A DNA stretch of 42,571 nt from Albidovulum denitrificans (GCF_002973535.1 NZ_PVEP01000015.1:1-42571); one strand, 5' to 3'; shown: positions 29,826 to 38,900, counted from the stretch's first letter. Translations and numbers: made by a program. The notes: a model not told the origin generated them from the letters alone.

Positions 29826-30301
29826 GCTACATTTCGGCATCATACGTTTCGGCGGGCAATGACATGATCGTGGCATCGCGCGGTGACGGCAGCGACCGCG
29901 TGATTTCGCAGGCGCGCGACCCCATCGAGTGGGCCGCGATTATGGCATCTGGCGTGACGATCACCGCCTATGCGCCGCCGCCCGCGCCGACGCAGGCAGA
30001 GATTGACGCCGCCGCCCGCACCACCATGACGCTTTCCTTCGCCCAGCTCCTGATCGGGCTGGTGGCGGAGGGGTGGATCAGCGAGGCGGAGGGCGATGCG
30101 TGGCTGGCGGGAACGCTGCCCGCCGGGGTGCTGGCCCTGATCGCGACCATGCCGCAGGCGGCGCAATTCGCGGCGCGGGCGCGGGCGATCAAGCCGTCCT
30201 ACATCGTCCGCCTCGATCCGCTGGTCATCCAGCTCGCCCAGGCGCAGGGCAAGAGCGACGCCGAACTCGACACATTCTTCCTGGCCTACGCGCAGGTCTG
30301 A
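29822..30301 (+). CDS. Hypothetical tail-associated protein
   Basis: A 159-residue protein: a beta N-terminus (MSYISASYVSAGNDMIVASR), a Pro-rich linker (APPPAPTQAEIDAAARTT) and a helical C-terminal domain (EGWISEAEGDAWLAGTLPAG and onwards). Fibre-associated chaperones sometimes look like this, but I cannot assign a family. Coupled start (ATGA). Confidence 0.6.
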   Translation: MSYISASYVSAGNDMIVASRGDGSDRVISQARDPIEWAAIMASGVTITAYAPPPAPTQAEIDAAARTTMTLSFAQLLIGLVAEGWISEAEGDAWLAGTLPAGVLALIATMPQAAQFAARARAIKPSYIVRLDPLVIQLAQAQGKSDAELDTFFLAYAQV

Positions 30302-30374
30302 TCCGGCCCGGACGGGCAACCCCTGAAATCCCGAAACTGAAAGACGCCTGCGGGCGAATTAATGGAGTTTGACC

Positions 30375-30803
30375 ATGAGCAAGGGCAACACGTTCGAGAA
30401 CGATTTCCTGAAGATGATCTTCAACGCGATCGCCATCGCGAACATCGCCGACAATGCTGGCACGTCTCCGCTGACGAACCTCTATGTCGGCCTGCACACC
30501 GCCGATCCCGGCGAGGCTGGCGATCAGACGACCAATGAGTGCGCCTATACCAGCTATGCCCGCGTTGCTGTCGCGCGCACGGCGGTCGGCTGGACGGTGA
30601 CGAACAATGTCGTCAACCCGGCAGCCGACATCACGTTTCCGGCCGCGACCGGCGGCAGCGAAACGGCCACGCACTTCTCTGTTGGCACAGCCGCCAGCGG
30701 GACCGGGAAGATCCTCTACAGCGGTGCGATTTCGCCCACCATCGCGATTTCGACCGGCGTCACGCCGAAGCTCGACACCTCGACCGCTATTACCGAGGAC
30801 TAA
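30375..30803 (+). CDS. Putative tail fibre protein
   Basis: A 142-residue protein: MSKGNTFENDFLKMIFNAIA, LYVGLHTADPGEAGDQTTNE, CAYTSYARVAVARTAVGWTV. This matches a widespread short phage tail-fibre family with a helix at the start and a beta domain (LHTADPGE is typical). GGAG lies 7 nt before the ATG. Confidence 0.75.
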   Translation: MSKGNTFENDFLKMIFNAIAIANIADNAGTSPLTNLYVGLHTADPGEAGDQTTNECAYTSYARVAVARTAVGWTVTNNVVNPAADITFPAATGGSETATHFSVGTAASGTGKILYSGAISPTIAISTGVTPKLDTSTAITED

Positions 30804-30812
30804 GTCCGGTCC

Positions 30813-32522
30813 ATGACCACGGTCCTCAGCACCACTGGCAGCCCCGGCTATGCCCAGATCACGGATGGCGGGAAGACATGGGACGTGTATACGTTCCTGT
30901 CTTCCGGTTCGATCACCTTCGACGTTGGCGGGATCGCGGAGTATTTCATCGTCGGCGGCGGTGCTGGCGGCGGCGGTCGTAACTTTGCGGCGGGCGGCGG
31001 CGGCGGGGCTGGCGAAGTTCAGACCGGACAGTGGTCACCGTCTGATGGGCAGACCTTCGACGTTACCGTTGGCGCTGGCGGCGCTGGCGGTAACAACACC
31101 GTTGGCTCGAATGGTGGCGACTCCGTTCTCGCGCTGAGCGGCGGTGCGGCAGTAGCGACCGCCCTTGGCGGCGGCTATGGCGACGGCAGTTCGACCGGCG
31201 GCACGACCGGCGGTATTGGCGGCTCCGGCGGTGGTGGCCGCTGGGATACGACCGGCGGTGCGGCCTCCGGCAGCGGCAACGCTGGTGGCGACGGGAACAA
31301 TTCCGGCACGACGCTGAACAGGTCCGGCGGCGGCGGCGGCGGTCAGGGCGGTGCCGGTCAGACTGCCGCGGCGGCGGCCGGTGGTGCTGGCGGCGCCGGT
31401 ACTTCGACCACCTTCCGAACCGGGGCATCTGAGGATTATGCGGGCGGCGGCGGCGGCGGATCGCGATCGACCGGCGGCGCGGCGACGCATGGCGGGGGTG
31501 CTGGTGGCTCGAACGGTGCCGGTGTGGCCGGGACCGCGAACACTGGCGGTGGCGGTGGCGGATCTGGCAACAATACTTCTGGTGGCGCCGGTGGCAGCGG
31601 CATTGTCGTGGTGCGGGTCGAGGTTACGACCGGGGGCAGCACGGTCACCGGATCTGGCATCTCCTCTGCCACCGCATCGGTGTCAGGCGTTGGCAAATCC
31701 ATGGCGGCCGCAAGCGGGTCGTCCGATGGTGCGGCGACGGCCAGCGCCGTTCCGGCATCCGGCACGACTTGGTTCGGTGATCCCGCCTTCTGGATTGATG
31801 AAAGCACGACCTGGACCTCTGGTGCCGTCGCTATCGGCAGCGGCGCGGCTTCTGGCGCTGCCTCTGCCGATGGTGTCGGTGCGGCCGATGTTGCAGCCTC
31901 CGGCAGCTCGGACGGCGCGGGGTCCGCTATCGGGGCCGGTACATCGTTTGCGACCAGCTCCGGGTCGGTCTCCGGTGCCGGGGCGGCAGATGGCGGTGGG
32001 GCGTCCATCGCGAGCGCAAGCGGGTCGGCGGCCGGTGCGGGCGCTGCCGCAGCGTCCGCGCCCGGATTGGGAAGTGGCTCTGGCATATCGGCGGGTTCCT
32101 CATCCGCAACGGGCGGGGGCGGATCGATCGTTGCGACGGCCGGAAGCGCTGCTGGAAATTCAACGCCGTCTGGCACCGGAAAGTCTGAGGCGGCTGCGTC
32201 GGGCGCCTCTGGGTCTTCGTCATCAGCTGTAGCCGTCGGCCGGTCGGTCATTACGGCAGTCGGGGCATCGTCCGGCGCCGCGAATGTTTCAGGGTCGGCT
32301 TCCGGCGCCGGAACCTCATCCGGTAACGCCTATGGCGCGGTCACGGTTCAGGGCGTCGGGAAATCAGTCGCCATCTCGTCTGGCGCGGCAAGCGGCATTT
32401 CGACGGCATCTGGCAAGGTGCCGCAGACCATCACATTCATAATCCTCGCGTCCCGCAACCGCCCCGGCGCTCGGGCGATTGGCGGGCGCGGATCAGCAAG
32501 AGCAATCGGAGGCGGCCGGTGA
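30813..32522 (+). CDS. Glycine-rich tail fibre / adhesin
   Basis: A 569-residue protein in three parts. Residues 1-50 are a beta start (TDGGKTWDVYTFLSSGS). Residues about 45-270 are extremely Gly-rich (VGGGAGGGGRNFAAGGGGGA), as in polyglycine-II adhesin domains of T-even-like phages. From about 280 to the end a Gly/Ala/Ser repeat of about 20 residues recurs (VGKSMAAASGSSDGAAT, VAASGSSDGAGSA). A short basic tail ends the protein. It probably binds the host surface. Low-complexity repeats of this kind vary by recombination, so the host range may be adjustable. Confidence 0.8.
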   Translation: MTTVLSTTGSPGYAQITDGGKTWDVYTFLSSGSITFDVGGIAEYFIVGGGAGGGGRNFAAGGGGGAGEVQTGQWSPSDGQTFDVTVGAGGAGGNNTVGSNGGDSVLALSGGAAVATALGGGYGDGSSTGGTTGGIGGSGGGGRWDTTGGAASGSGNAGGDGNNSGTTLNRSGGGGGGQGGAGQTAAAAAGGAGGAGTSTTFRTGASEDYAGGGGGGSRSTGGAATHGGGAGGSNGAGVAGTANTGGGGGGSGNNTSGGAGGSGIVVVRVEVTTGGSTVTGSGISSATASVSGVGKSMAAASGSSDGAATASAVPASGTTWFGDPAFWIDESTTWTSGAVAIGSGAASGAASADGVGAADVAASGSSDGAGSAIGAGTSFATSSGSVSGAGAADGGGASIASASGSAAGAGAAAASAPGLGSGSGISAGSSSATGGGGSIVATAGSAAGNSTPSGTGKSEAAASGASGSSSSAVAVGRSVITAVGASSGAANVSGSASGAGTSSGNAYGAVTVQGVGKSVAISSGAASGISTASGKVPQTITFIILASRNRPGARAIGGRGSARAIGGGR

Positions 32523-32893
32523 ATTACGCGCGCATTTGTCAGACGGTCGGAAGCTACGGTCATGCCTGGGGGGTTCAGTTGCTGGACGAGGCCGGGAAGC
32601 CGGTCCCCCTGAACGGGGTCTCGAATGTCAAATTCTCGATGAAACTTCGCAATGGAACAGTGCGCAAGGTGGATAATGCTGATGGGTTGGTCGCGAACGG
32701 AACCTATACTTTTGAAGATGGATCGTCGCAAACCCTAGGCCCGACCGATGGCATTCTGATCTATCAGCCTGTCGCTGCCGACGTAGATACCGAAGGGGAC
32801 TATATCGGGCAATTTACCTACGACCTTGCCGGAAAGCCGGTCATCAAGCCCGGCTGCGGTTACGTCGAAATAGAACTTCAGGCAGCGGTCTAA
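32519..32893 (+). CDS. BppU-like baseplate/fibre domain protein
   Basis: A 124-residue beta-sandwich protein: GHAWGVQLLDEAGKPVPLNG, VKFSMKLRNGTVRKVDNADG, GDYIGQFTYDLAGKPVIKPG. This is the pattern of the N-terminal domain of lactococcal-phage upper baseplate proteins (BppU), also found as separate proteins. GTG start overlapping the fibre stop (GTGA), with GGAGGCG in front. Confidence 0.7.
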   Translation: MNYARICQTVGSYGHAWGVQLLDEAGKPVPLNGVSNVKFSMKLRNGTVRKVDNADGLVANGTYTFEDGSSQTLGPTDGILIYQPVAADVDTEGDYIGQFTYDLAGKPVIKPGCGYVEIELQAAV

Positions 32894-32904
32894 GGGGGCG
32901 CGAA

Positions 32905-33315
32905 ATGGTTGAACTGAACAAGACACCAACCCCGGTCGTCATGGATGATTCTGCTGTCGTCGGGCGGTCGGGCGCAAACGAAATGGTCTACCTCACGCGC
33001 ACCAAGACCAACCGGCAAAGCGGTACGTCCTATGCCATCGTTGCTGGTGATATCGGAGGTCAAGTCATCATGGATGGCGTGTCGCCATCCACGGTAATCC
33101 TACCTGCCGACGCAACGTTGACCGTCCCCAATACCTCGCTGGTGCTGATTGGCCGGGCACAAGGCGCCGGGCCGGTCACGGTTGGTGTTGAATCTGGCGA
33201 CACGCTGAACGGCATTGTCGATGGAACCATCGTCATCGACGAGGCGGCCAAGGTACAGTTCGAAAAATCAGGCGTCGATGCTTGGGAGAGCTGGGGCGGC
33301 GGGGTCGCATCGTGA
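32905..33315 (+). CDS. Hypothetical tail protein
   Basis: A 136-residue protein with a beta-rich, repeat-like pattern (VIMDGVSPSTVILPADATLT, then LVLIGRAQGAGPVTVGVESG). Such short proteins before spike genes usually cap or anchor receptor-binding proteins. No defined family is recognised. Confidence 0.55.
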   Translation: MVELNKTPTPVVMDDSAVVGRSGANEMVYLTRTKTNRQSGTSYAIVAGDIGGQVIMDGVSPSTVILPADATLTVPNTSLVLIGRAQGAGPVTVGVESGDTLNGIVDGTIVIDEAAKVQFEKSGVDAWESWGGGVAS

Positions 33316-34997
33316 CCTTCGCGCTCGCGCTTGCCGCCAGCGTTGCCAGTCATCGCAAGCATGGCGCTGGCGGTGGCCCGACCTTCCTGCCGCAGATCGA
33401 CACGATGCAGGGCCTGATGGGCAGCACGTCCTATGTCGCGTTGTCGGGCAGCGCCTGGGGCGACAGCATCACGGCCAATGCTCAGGCCAACACCATGCTT
33501 GCCTCTGGTGCCGGGTATTCGGAATACGTCAACCTCGCCTACACGCCGACCGATGACGTGATCCGGCACGGCGACTGGCCGGGCGAGGTCGAGACGCTGA
33601 CGGGCGGCACCTTCGCCAACGAGGGTGGCGGCGGGCAGACATCGGCGCAGATCGTGACGCGGATGGAGGCGGCGGGGCCGGGCGGCGTCGATGTGGTGTC
33701 GTGGGGGACCAATGACCTTGGCGCTGGCGGCGGGGCTGTCGCGATCCAGCAAGGCATTCAGGCGAGCGTTGATCGCGCGGCAGCGGCGGGCTTCGACACC
33801 GCGACGACGCTGTTTATGCCGTTCGACGCCAACGGGCCAACGGGGGCCAGCTACGGCAGTCTGGACTATGCCCGGTCGCTGGGATTCCACGGCTACAACT
33901 GGCATTGCGGGATGCTCAAGCTCGCGCACCGGATGAGCGCGGAAAGCGCGGTCGCGACCCTGCCGACGGAATGGATCGAGGGCGCGGCCCCGGCGGCGTT
34001 CATGTCGTCGCCAACCCCGACCGGGGGACTGGACACCACCCACCCCGGCAGCGCGTTTTCCGAGGCGCAGAGCGCGGAGATCGCGGCGATCTGCACGGCG
34101 ATGGCGGGCGGCGCCCCCTACATGCACATGCAGACGATGGCGGTTGACTGGTCTGTCCCGGCTGGAACGCTGATCGGTCAGCTTGACACCATCGGCACCA
34201 TCACCGCATCGAACGTCAACAACGATTTCGGCAACACGGGCGCGATCACCCTGTCGGGCCGGAATGTCTATCGTGGGGCAGGGGCTGCGCCCACGGGCGA
34301 CTGGGCGGAATTCTTCATCGAGGTCCATAACGCGCAGGGATCGAACGTCAATCGGCTGATGCTGGGCCTTGCCACGGGCGGAACCACGTTCCGGCCCTGC
34401 ACCCCCGTCCTGCAATCGTTCATCGCGGGCAACTCGACCGCCGGGACCATCTCTATCGTGGTGTCCAAGATCAGTTCGGCGACATCGCGGTTCATGAAGG
34501 TCGGCAACTGCGAAATCCAGCTGCGCACCAATGGCCAGCTGATGTTCAGCGGACCGTTTTCCTCGAACCTTCTCTTCGGGACGAACGTCACCACGAAACA
34601 GCATTTCATGGTCACCTGGGACGCCTCGAACTGCTACACGGTCCTCGGCACCACCTATACCGATCGTGCCGGTATCTATACCGGCGGCAACGTCAACGGG
34701 GCGCTGCAACTGTTCGGTGCGACCTCTGGTACGCCCGCGCTAGTGACCGACCGCACGGCGCGGATCGAGCATATCTATGTGTCCGACCAGTACCACGGGC
34801 CGGGGTCCGACCTGTCGCCGATCTGGGACGGCACCGATTCCGCGATCACCGGGCCGGGAAGTGTCCTGTCGGGCGACACGCCGCACTATTCGATGCGCGG
34901 CGGACCGGGGAAATTTGCATCGGAAAACTACGGCTCTCTCGGGCGGCTCTGCATGTGGCCCGATTGGGATGCCGCCAACGCGCGCCTGCGCAGCTAG
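33312..34997 (+). CDS. SGNH/GDSL-hydrolase tail spike
   Basis: A 561-residue protein. An SGNH-like catalytic domain occupies about residues 35-280: block I SGSAWGDSITANAQAN with the Ser, block III WGTNDLGAGGG (the GxND Asn), and DTTHPGSAFSEA (Asp/His of block V). The remaining part is beta-rich, carbohydrate-binding-like. Such enzymes remove acetyl groups from capsular or O-antigen polysaccharide during adsorption. The first residues are hydrophobic (TFALALAASVASH) without a good signal-peptide cleavage. GTG start with GTGA overlap. Confidence 0.75.
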   Translation: MTFALALAASVASHRKHGAGGGPTFLPQIDTMQGLMGSTSYVALSGSAWGDSITANAQANTMLASGAGYSEYVNLAYTPTDDVIRHGDWPGEVETLTGGTFANEGGGGQTSAQIVTRMEAAGPGGVDVVSWGTNDLGAGGGAVAIQQGIQASVDRAAAAGFDTATTLFMPFDANGPTGASYGSLDYARSLGFHGYNWHCGMLKLAHRMSAESAVATLPTEWIEGAAPAAFMSSPTPTGGLDTTHPGSAFSEAQSAEIAAICTAMAGGAPYMHMQTMAVDWSVPAGTLIGQLDTIGTITASNVNNDFGNTGAITLSGRNVYRGAGAAPTGDWAEFFIEVHNAQGSNVNRLMLGLATGGTTFRPCTPVLQSFIAGNSTAGTISIVVSKISSATSRFMKVGNCEIQLRTNGQLMFSGPFSSNLLFGTNVTTKQHFMVTWDASNCYTVLGTTYTDRAGIYTGGNVNGALQLFGATSGTPALVTDRTARIEHIYVSDQYHGPGSDLSPIWDGTDSAITGPGSVLSGDTPHYSMRGGPGKFASENYGSLGRLCMWPDWDAANARLRS

Positions 34998-35008
34998 GAG
35001 ATCATCAC

Positions 35009-36430
35009 ATGACCCTCGACAAGATCGATCCGCGCTATGAGTACGCGCCCGACGTGGCCCCGTCCGACGGGCTTCGGTCTACCATCTATGACAAGACCCA
35101 CGGCATCCTCTTCCTGACCTCGGTCGCGCAGATCGAGAGGGTCAAGGAAGGCGACTATCTGGTCACGATGCGCGCCAAGAGCATTGGCGACCTCGATGCA
35201 GATGCCCCCGTGCCGGAACCTGTAGATCCGCCGGTGGAGCCGACGCCGGTTGACCCGCCGCCCGATCCCGATCCGGTCCCGACGCCGCCGGTGATCGGCT
35301 CGACCGTTGCGATCAACGAAACCGACCTGCGCGACAAGGTGGCGAAGCTGGGCAGCGGCCCTGCGACCATCGGCGTCAAGAACGGGCATTTCGGGGCGAT
35401 CACGCTGTCCGGCGTCAACCTGGGCGGCCAGCTGACCATCGTGGCCGAGAACCGTCGCGAGGCGAAGTTCGAGAGCATCTTGCTGAAGGGCGGATCGAAG
35501 GACGTGCAGCTCTTCGGTCTCGGCACCTGCCCGAAAGGCAATGCCACGGGCGGCGGCACCGGGCCGGAGTTGCAAAACAAGGTCTACGGCATCACGGCTG
35601 ATGCCTCGACCTCCAAGATCATCGTCATGGATGCCTTCTGCCAGGGTCACCTGGACAGCGCGAACCATGCCTGGTGGACCGAGGCCGAATGGCGTTCTCG
35701 GGCGCAAGGCGGTGTCATGATCCAGGGAGCGGACAGCGCGATCATCGACAGCTACGCGGAGGGCGTCCGGTTCGGCTTCAACATGATGGGCGATCGCGGC
35801 GTCATGGATAGCCTGCGCGTCTTCGGCGCATCGGGTGACTGCTTCCGGGCGACCGCCCACGACCTCGTCTGCCGCAACCTGCTGGGCTCCGACCTCGTCT
35901 ACATGAACGACGGCAACCACCCTGACGGCCTGCAATCCTTCCTGCTGGACAGCAACAGGAAGGTCGTCGTCATGCGCAACCTGACCCTCAAGAACATCGC
36001 GCTCTTTGACTGGACGGTGCGCCACGACAACCCGATGCGCTTCGCCAGCGAGAACACCAATCCCGCGATGCGGCGCTGGGGCCGGATGCAGGGCCTCGGC
36101 CTGCACCAGGCCGGGTTCTCGAACATGTCGATCGAGGATGTCTACATCAAGACGCCGGTTCCGAATGGCCTCCACATCGGCGGCGTCAACGGCCTCTACG
36201 GCCGCCGCTGGACCGTGCTGAACAGCGACTATGGCCTGAGCGACATCGACAGCTACGACACCCGCTGGCCGAAGATCAATGTGAACGCCACGGGCATCGT
36301 GGACGTCGCCGACACCGAGGCGGAGGACTACGCGGGCAGCCTTGCCGGTCAGATCGTCAATGCCAAGGGCTGTGACTATACGGCGCCCGAACCGGCATGG
36401 GTTGCGCCGCTGCGCCAGCTGGCCGCCTGA
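35009..36430 (+). CDS. Beta-helix tail spike
   Basis: A 473-residue protein. An N-terminal domain of about 65 residues is followed by a Pro-rich linker (PVDPPVEPTPVDPPPDPDP), then a right-handed parallel beta-helix from about 100: repeated short strands (FGAITLSGVNLGGQLTIVAE, AIIDSYAEGVRFGFNMMGDR, RNLTLKNIALFDWTVRHDNP). Asp/His clusters inside the helix could form a polysaccharide-lyase or hydrolase active site. Acting with the SGNH protein it probably degrades surface polysaccharide. GGAG lies 8 nt before the ATG at 35009. Confidence 0.75.
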   Translation: MTLDKIDPRYEYAPDVAPSDGLRSTIYDKTHGILFLTSVAQIERVKEGDYLVTMRAKSIGDLDADAPVPEPVDPPVEPTPVDPPPDPDPVPTPPVIGSTVAINETDLRDKVAKLGSGPATIGVKNGHFGAITLSGVNLGGQLTIVAENRREAKFESILLKGGSKDVQLFGLGTCPKGNATGGGTGPELQNKVYGITADASTSKIIVMDAFCQGHLDSANHAWWTEAEWRSRAQGGVMIQGADSAIIDSYAEGVRFGFNMMGDRGVMDSLRVFGASGDCFRATAHDLVCRNLLGSDLVYMNDGNHPDGLQSFLLDSNRKVVVMRNLTLKNIALFDWTVRHDNPMRFASENTNPAMRRWGRMQGLGLHQAGFSNMSIEDVYIKTPVPNGLHIGGVNGLYGRRWTVLNSDYGLSDIDSYDTRWPKINVNATGIVDVADTEAEDYAGSLAGQIVNAKGCDYTAPEPAWVAPLRQLAA

Positions 36431-36451
36431 ACTGAAAACGAGGGGCAGAGG

Positions 36452-36478
36452 AAGGCCGGGCCGCGCGCCCGGCCTTTT
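36452..36478 (+). terminator. Strong intrinsic terminator of the structural operon
   Basis: AAGGCCGGGC (36452-36461) pairs perfectly with GCCCGGCCTT (36467-36476) around CGCGC, followed by TTTT. It stands 21 bp after the beta-helix spike stop and before the lysis genes. Confidence 0.85.
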
Positions 36479-36503
36479 GCATACTGGGAATGAGGGGATG
36501 GCC

Positions 36504-36812
36504 ATGACGGCGTTGGAATGGCTGCGCGACCACTGGAAGGGCGCGGGAACGATATTGGGCGCGGCCCTCTACATCTGGGTGAACCATAAGGACTTGCCCT
36601 TCTGGCCGCGCACGGCGAAGGTCGCCAGTTCGGCGCTGATCGGTCTCGTCGTTGCCCCCGAGATCGTCGAGAAGTGGGGGACCAGCCCATACCTGACACT
36701 CGCCTCGGTCATGGTACTGGCGTGGGTCGTGATCGATGGCGCAACCACGATCCTGCGCAATCCGAAAGAGGTCCTGGCCGAAATCCTGCGCCGCTATGGA
36801 GGTGGGAAATGA
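36504..36812 (+). CDS. Putative holin-like membrane protein
   Basis: A 102-residue protein with three hydrophobic segments (about 12-28, 42-56, 65-87) and a basic C-terminus (LAEILRRYGGGK). Position directly before the endolysin group and topology suggest a class I holin or a holin-like membrane protein. GAGGGG is 6 nt before the ATG at 36504; the ATG at 36498 lies inside the binding sequence. The stop overlaps the next start (ATGA). Confidence 0.6.
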   Translation: MTALEWLRDHWKGAGTILGAALYIWVNHKDLPFWPRTAKVASSALIGLVVAPEIVEKWGTSPYLTLASVMVLAWVVIDGATTILRNPKEVLAEILRRYGGGK

Positions 36813-37282
36813 ACGACTTTCGCCGCCGCACCCTGCGGCTTCGCATGCTGATCCCAATCATTCTGGCGCTGCTGTACCTCGGGCCGAGTATGGTCATGCC
36901 CTATGTCTGGATCGACCTGCGGGCGGTGACCGTCACTGACGCGACCGATGCGATGCGCGCCCGTGTCCATGCCGATCGGGTGACGCACATCGGATTTCCG
37001 GGCCGGTTCATCGTCAGTTTCCGTGAGGCTGACGGGGTGCCGGTCTGCGCGCCCTATGTCTCCCCCGTGATCCAGTACAAGGGCGGCCTGTCCGCACCGA
37101 TCGACAAGCCGCTCTGGTGGTGGGCCGGTGGGCTGCGCACCCTGCGCGACTGCATCGAGGAGGGCCTGGCTGACGGCGTGTTCTACGCCCTGACCTGCCA
37201 TCAGGCGATGATGTGGTGGACGGTTCCCATCGCGCAGCGCTGCGTCCGGTCGAATGAGTTCAGGCTGGGGGCCGCACGATGA
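36809..37282 (+). CDS. Membrane-anchored hypothetical protein of the lysis region
   Basis: A 157-residue protein with one N-terminal transmembrane helix after a basic head (RRRTLRLRMLIPIILALLYL) and a mostly soluble periplasmic domain with four cysteines. This is signal-anchor topology. It resembles Rz-like spanins only in topology, without the usual coiled coil. GGAGGTGGGAA precedes the ATG; the stop overlaps the endolysin start. Confidence 0.55.
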   Translation: MNDFRRRTLRLRMLIPIILALLYLGPSMVMPYVWIDLRAVTVTDATDAMRARVHADRVTHIGFPGRFIVSFREADGVPVCAPYVSPVIQYKGGLSAPIDKPLWWWAGGLRTLRDCIEEGLADGVFYALTCHQAMMWWTVPIAQRCVRSNEFRLGAAR

Positions 37283-38064
37283 ATCGCGCCGCCTTCTACG
37301 CGGCCCTCCGCCGCCGCGACAGCGGCGTGTTCGGGACCAGCCTTACCCAGGGCCAGGTTCGGGGCATGGACGCCATCCTGGACGAAGCAGAGGCGCGGGA
37401 GACGTCGCTGCGGCACCTCGCATACATCCTCGCCACGCCCTACCTTGAAACCGGCGGACGGATGCAGCCGGTGCGCGAGAGCCTGAACTATTCGGTCGAT
37501 GCGCTGCTGACCAAATTCGGCCGCCACCGGATCAGCGAGGCCGATGCGCGGCGCTATGGCCGATCCGGCAGCCGCGCGGCCAATCAACAGATGATCGCCA
37601 ACCTGATCTATGGCGGGGAGTGGGGCCGAGCGAACCTCGGCAATACCACCTATGGCGATGGCTGGCGCTATCGCGGCGGCGGGCTGGCGCAGATCACGGG
37701 TCGGGCGAATTTCACAACGTTCGGCATGGCGGCCGATCCGGCCCAATCCGGCGACCTGATCCCGGCTGTCCGCATGATGTTCGACGGCATGGAGCGCGGC
37801 CTGTTCACCGGCAAGCGCCTGTCCGATTTCACCGACTATCGCCCGATGCGGCAGATCATCAACAGGATGGACCGCGCCGACGACGTGGCGGGTTATGCCG
37901 AGGCGTTCGAGGCGGCGCTGCGGGCGGCGGGTTACGCCGCCAAGGTCGCGCCGCCCACGCCGTCGCCTCTGCCGTCCTCGCCTACTGGTGGCGGCCTCGC
38001 ATGGGTCATCGGCCTGATCGTCGATGCCTTGAAGTTCGTTTTCGCAAGCATGAAAGGACGCTGA
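37279..38064 (+). CDS. Endolysin, GH19 chitinase-like, with C-terminal membrane anchor
   Basis: A 261-residue lysozyme. The GH19-like domain includes LAYILATPYLETGGRMQPVRES with a catalytic Glu at about 57, ANQQMIANLIYGGEWGRANL, and WRYRGGGLAQITGRANF, the typical Tyr-Arg-Gly-Arg-Gly-like substrate groove. A Pro/Ser linker (PPTPSPLPSSPTGGG) leads to a C-terminal hydrophobic anchor (LAWVIGLIVDALKFVF). A C-terminal membrane anchor on an endolysin is unusual; it may hold the enzyme inactive in the membrane until the holin triggers. Confidence 0.85.
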   Translation: MNRAAFYAALRRRDSGVFGTSLTQGQVRGMDAILDEAEARETSLRHLAYILATPYLETGGRMQPVRESLNYSVDALLTKFGRHRISEADARRYGRSGSRAANQQMIANLIYGGEWGRANLGNTTYGDGWRYRGGGLAQITGRANFTTFGMAADPAQSGDLIPAVRMMFDGMERGLFTGKRLSDFTDYRPMRQIINRMDRADDVAGYAEAFEAALRAAGYAAKVAPPTPSPLPSSPTGGGLAWVIGLIVDALKFVFASMKGR

Positions 38065-38065
38065 C

Positions 38066-38635
38066 ATGAACCGGATGACGGTCAAGCGTGAGATTGATGC
38101 CGTGCAGTGGCGCGGCCCCGACCATGAGATGCCGGAAGGGTTTTTCGAATGCTTGCCAGAGGTGCATTGGGCGGCTGGTAGGAACTTTGTCTATTTCACC
38201 TATGGCAAACTCGACAGCCGCGATTGGATCGGCGTTGAGAAGCTGCCAGAGGAACCAGGCAAGGCGGCACTCGAAGGGTGGGTCGGGTACACGCCGAAGG
38301 GTGAAGCGCCCTACTGGCGCAAGGTTCTGCCGTTCAATTTCTGGTCGGTGAAGTCAGAGGCATCGATGAAAGCGCGCTCTGGTGATGCCGCTTCCCATCA
38401 CGCCGTCTTTCTGGACCTCGACAATCCCGAAGAGGTGCAGCTTTTCCATGACTATTGCGCCTATGAGCGGTGGCCGAACCCGCTGCCCCGCTTTGCCGAG
38501 TTCCGGGTCATCGATGGCAGCTATGGCAGGGGCTATCGCCCGTACTACCTGTCGCCGGGCGACTGGCTTCTTCGCGAGCCGGGAAAAGACCCGACAGTCA
38601 TCAGCGATGACGACCTTCAGAAGATGATTGCATAG
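38066..38635 (+). CDS. Hypothetical soluble protein in the lysis region
   Basis: A 189-residue protein: REIDAVQWRGPDHEMPEGFF near the start, a WRKVLPFNFWSVKSEASM middle, and GDWLLREPGKDPTVISDDDL at the end, a motif frequent in small phage proteins of unknown role. It is soluble and neutral to acidic. The lysis context and separate origin suggest a late-expressed accessory (moron-like) gene. Not recognised further. Confidence 0.6.
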   Translation: MNRMTVKREIDAVQWRGPDHEMPEGFFECLPEVHWAAGRNFVYFTYGKLDSRDWIGVEKLPEEPGKAALEGWVGYTPKGEAPYWRKVLPFNFWSVKSEASMKARSGDAASHHAVFLDLDNPEEVQLFHDYCAYERWPNPLPRFAEFRVIDGSYGRGYRPYYLSPGDWLLREPGKDPTVISDDDLQKMIA

Positions 38636-38645
38636 GAGTTCTGAC

Positions 38646-38900
38646 ATGCCCCCCATCTTTTTCGCGTGGACCCGGTCCTTCTGGGCCACCGTTGTTGGAT
38701 TCGCGATCCTGTTCTTCGGCGCCCCGGCCGAGGTGGTGCAGGGCGCGGCGCAGCTCCTCGCTTGGGCGCTGCCGTGGTCGGCCGATGAGATCGGCGCGGC
38801 GCTGCTGCGGATCGCGCCCATGGTCCTCTGGGCCTTCGCGATGCAGCAGCGGAGCGGCGCCGCCCGACCGTATACGACCGACCCGAGGGCGCTGCGATGA
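38646..38900 (+). CDS. Small two-to-three-span membrane protein
   Basis: An 84-residue hydrophobic protein (WATVVGFAILFFGAPAEVVQ, LRIAPMVLWAFAMQQR). GGAG precedes the ATG at 38646. It starts a chain of four tiny genes coupled by overlaps. A holin or antiholin is possible. Confidence 0.55.
   Translation: MPPIFFAWTRSFWATVVGFAILFFGAPAEVVQGAAQLLAWALPWSADEIGAALLRIAPMVLWAFAMQQRSGAARPYTTDPRALR

Noticed and set aside
31436-32251. Long minus-strand Pro/Ala-rich ORF
   Set aside because: It is the complement of the Gly/Ala/Ser codons of the fibre gene; no start signal is present.
33060-36505. Long minus-strand ORFs opposite the spike genes
   Set aside because: They mirror high-GC codons of the plus-strand spike genes and are Arg/His/Asp-rich without domains.
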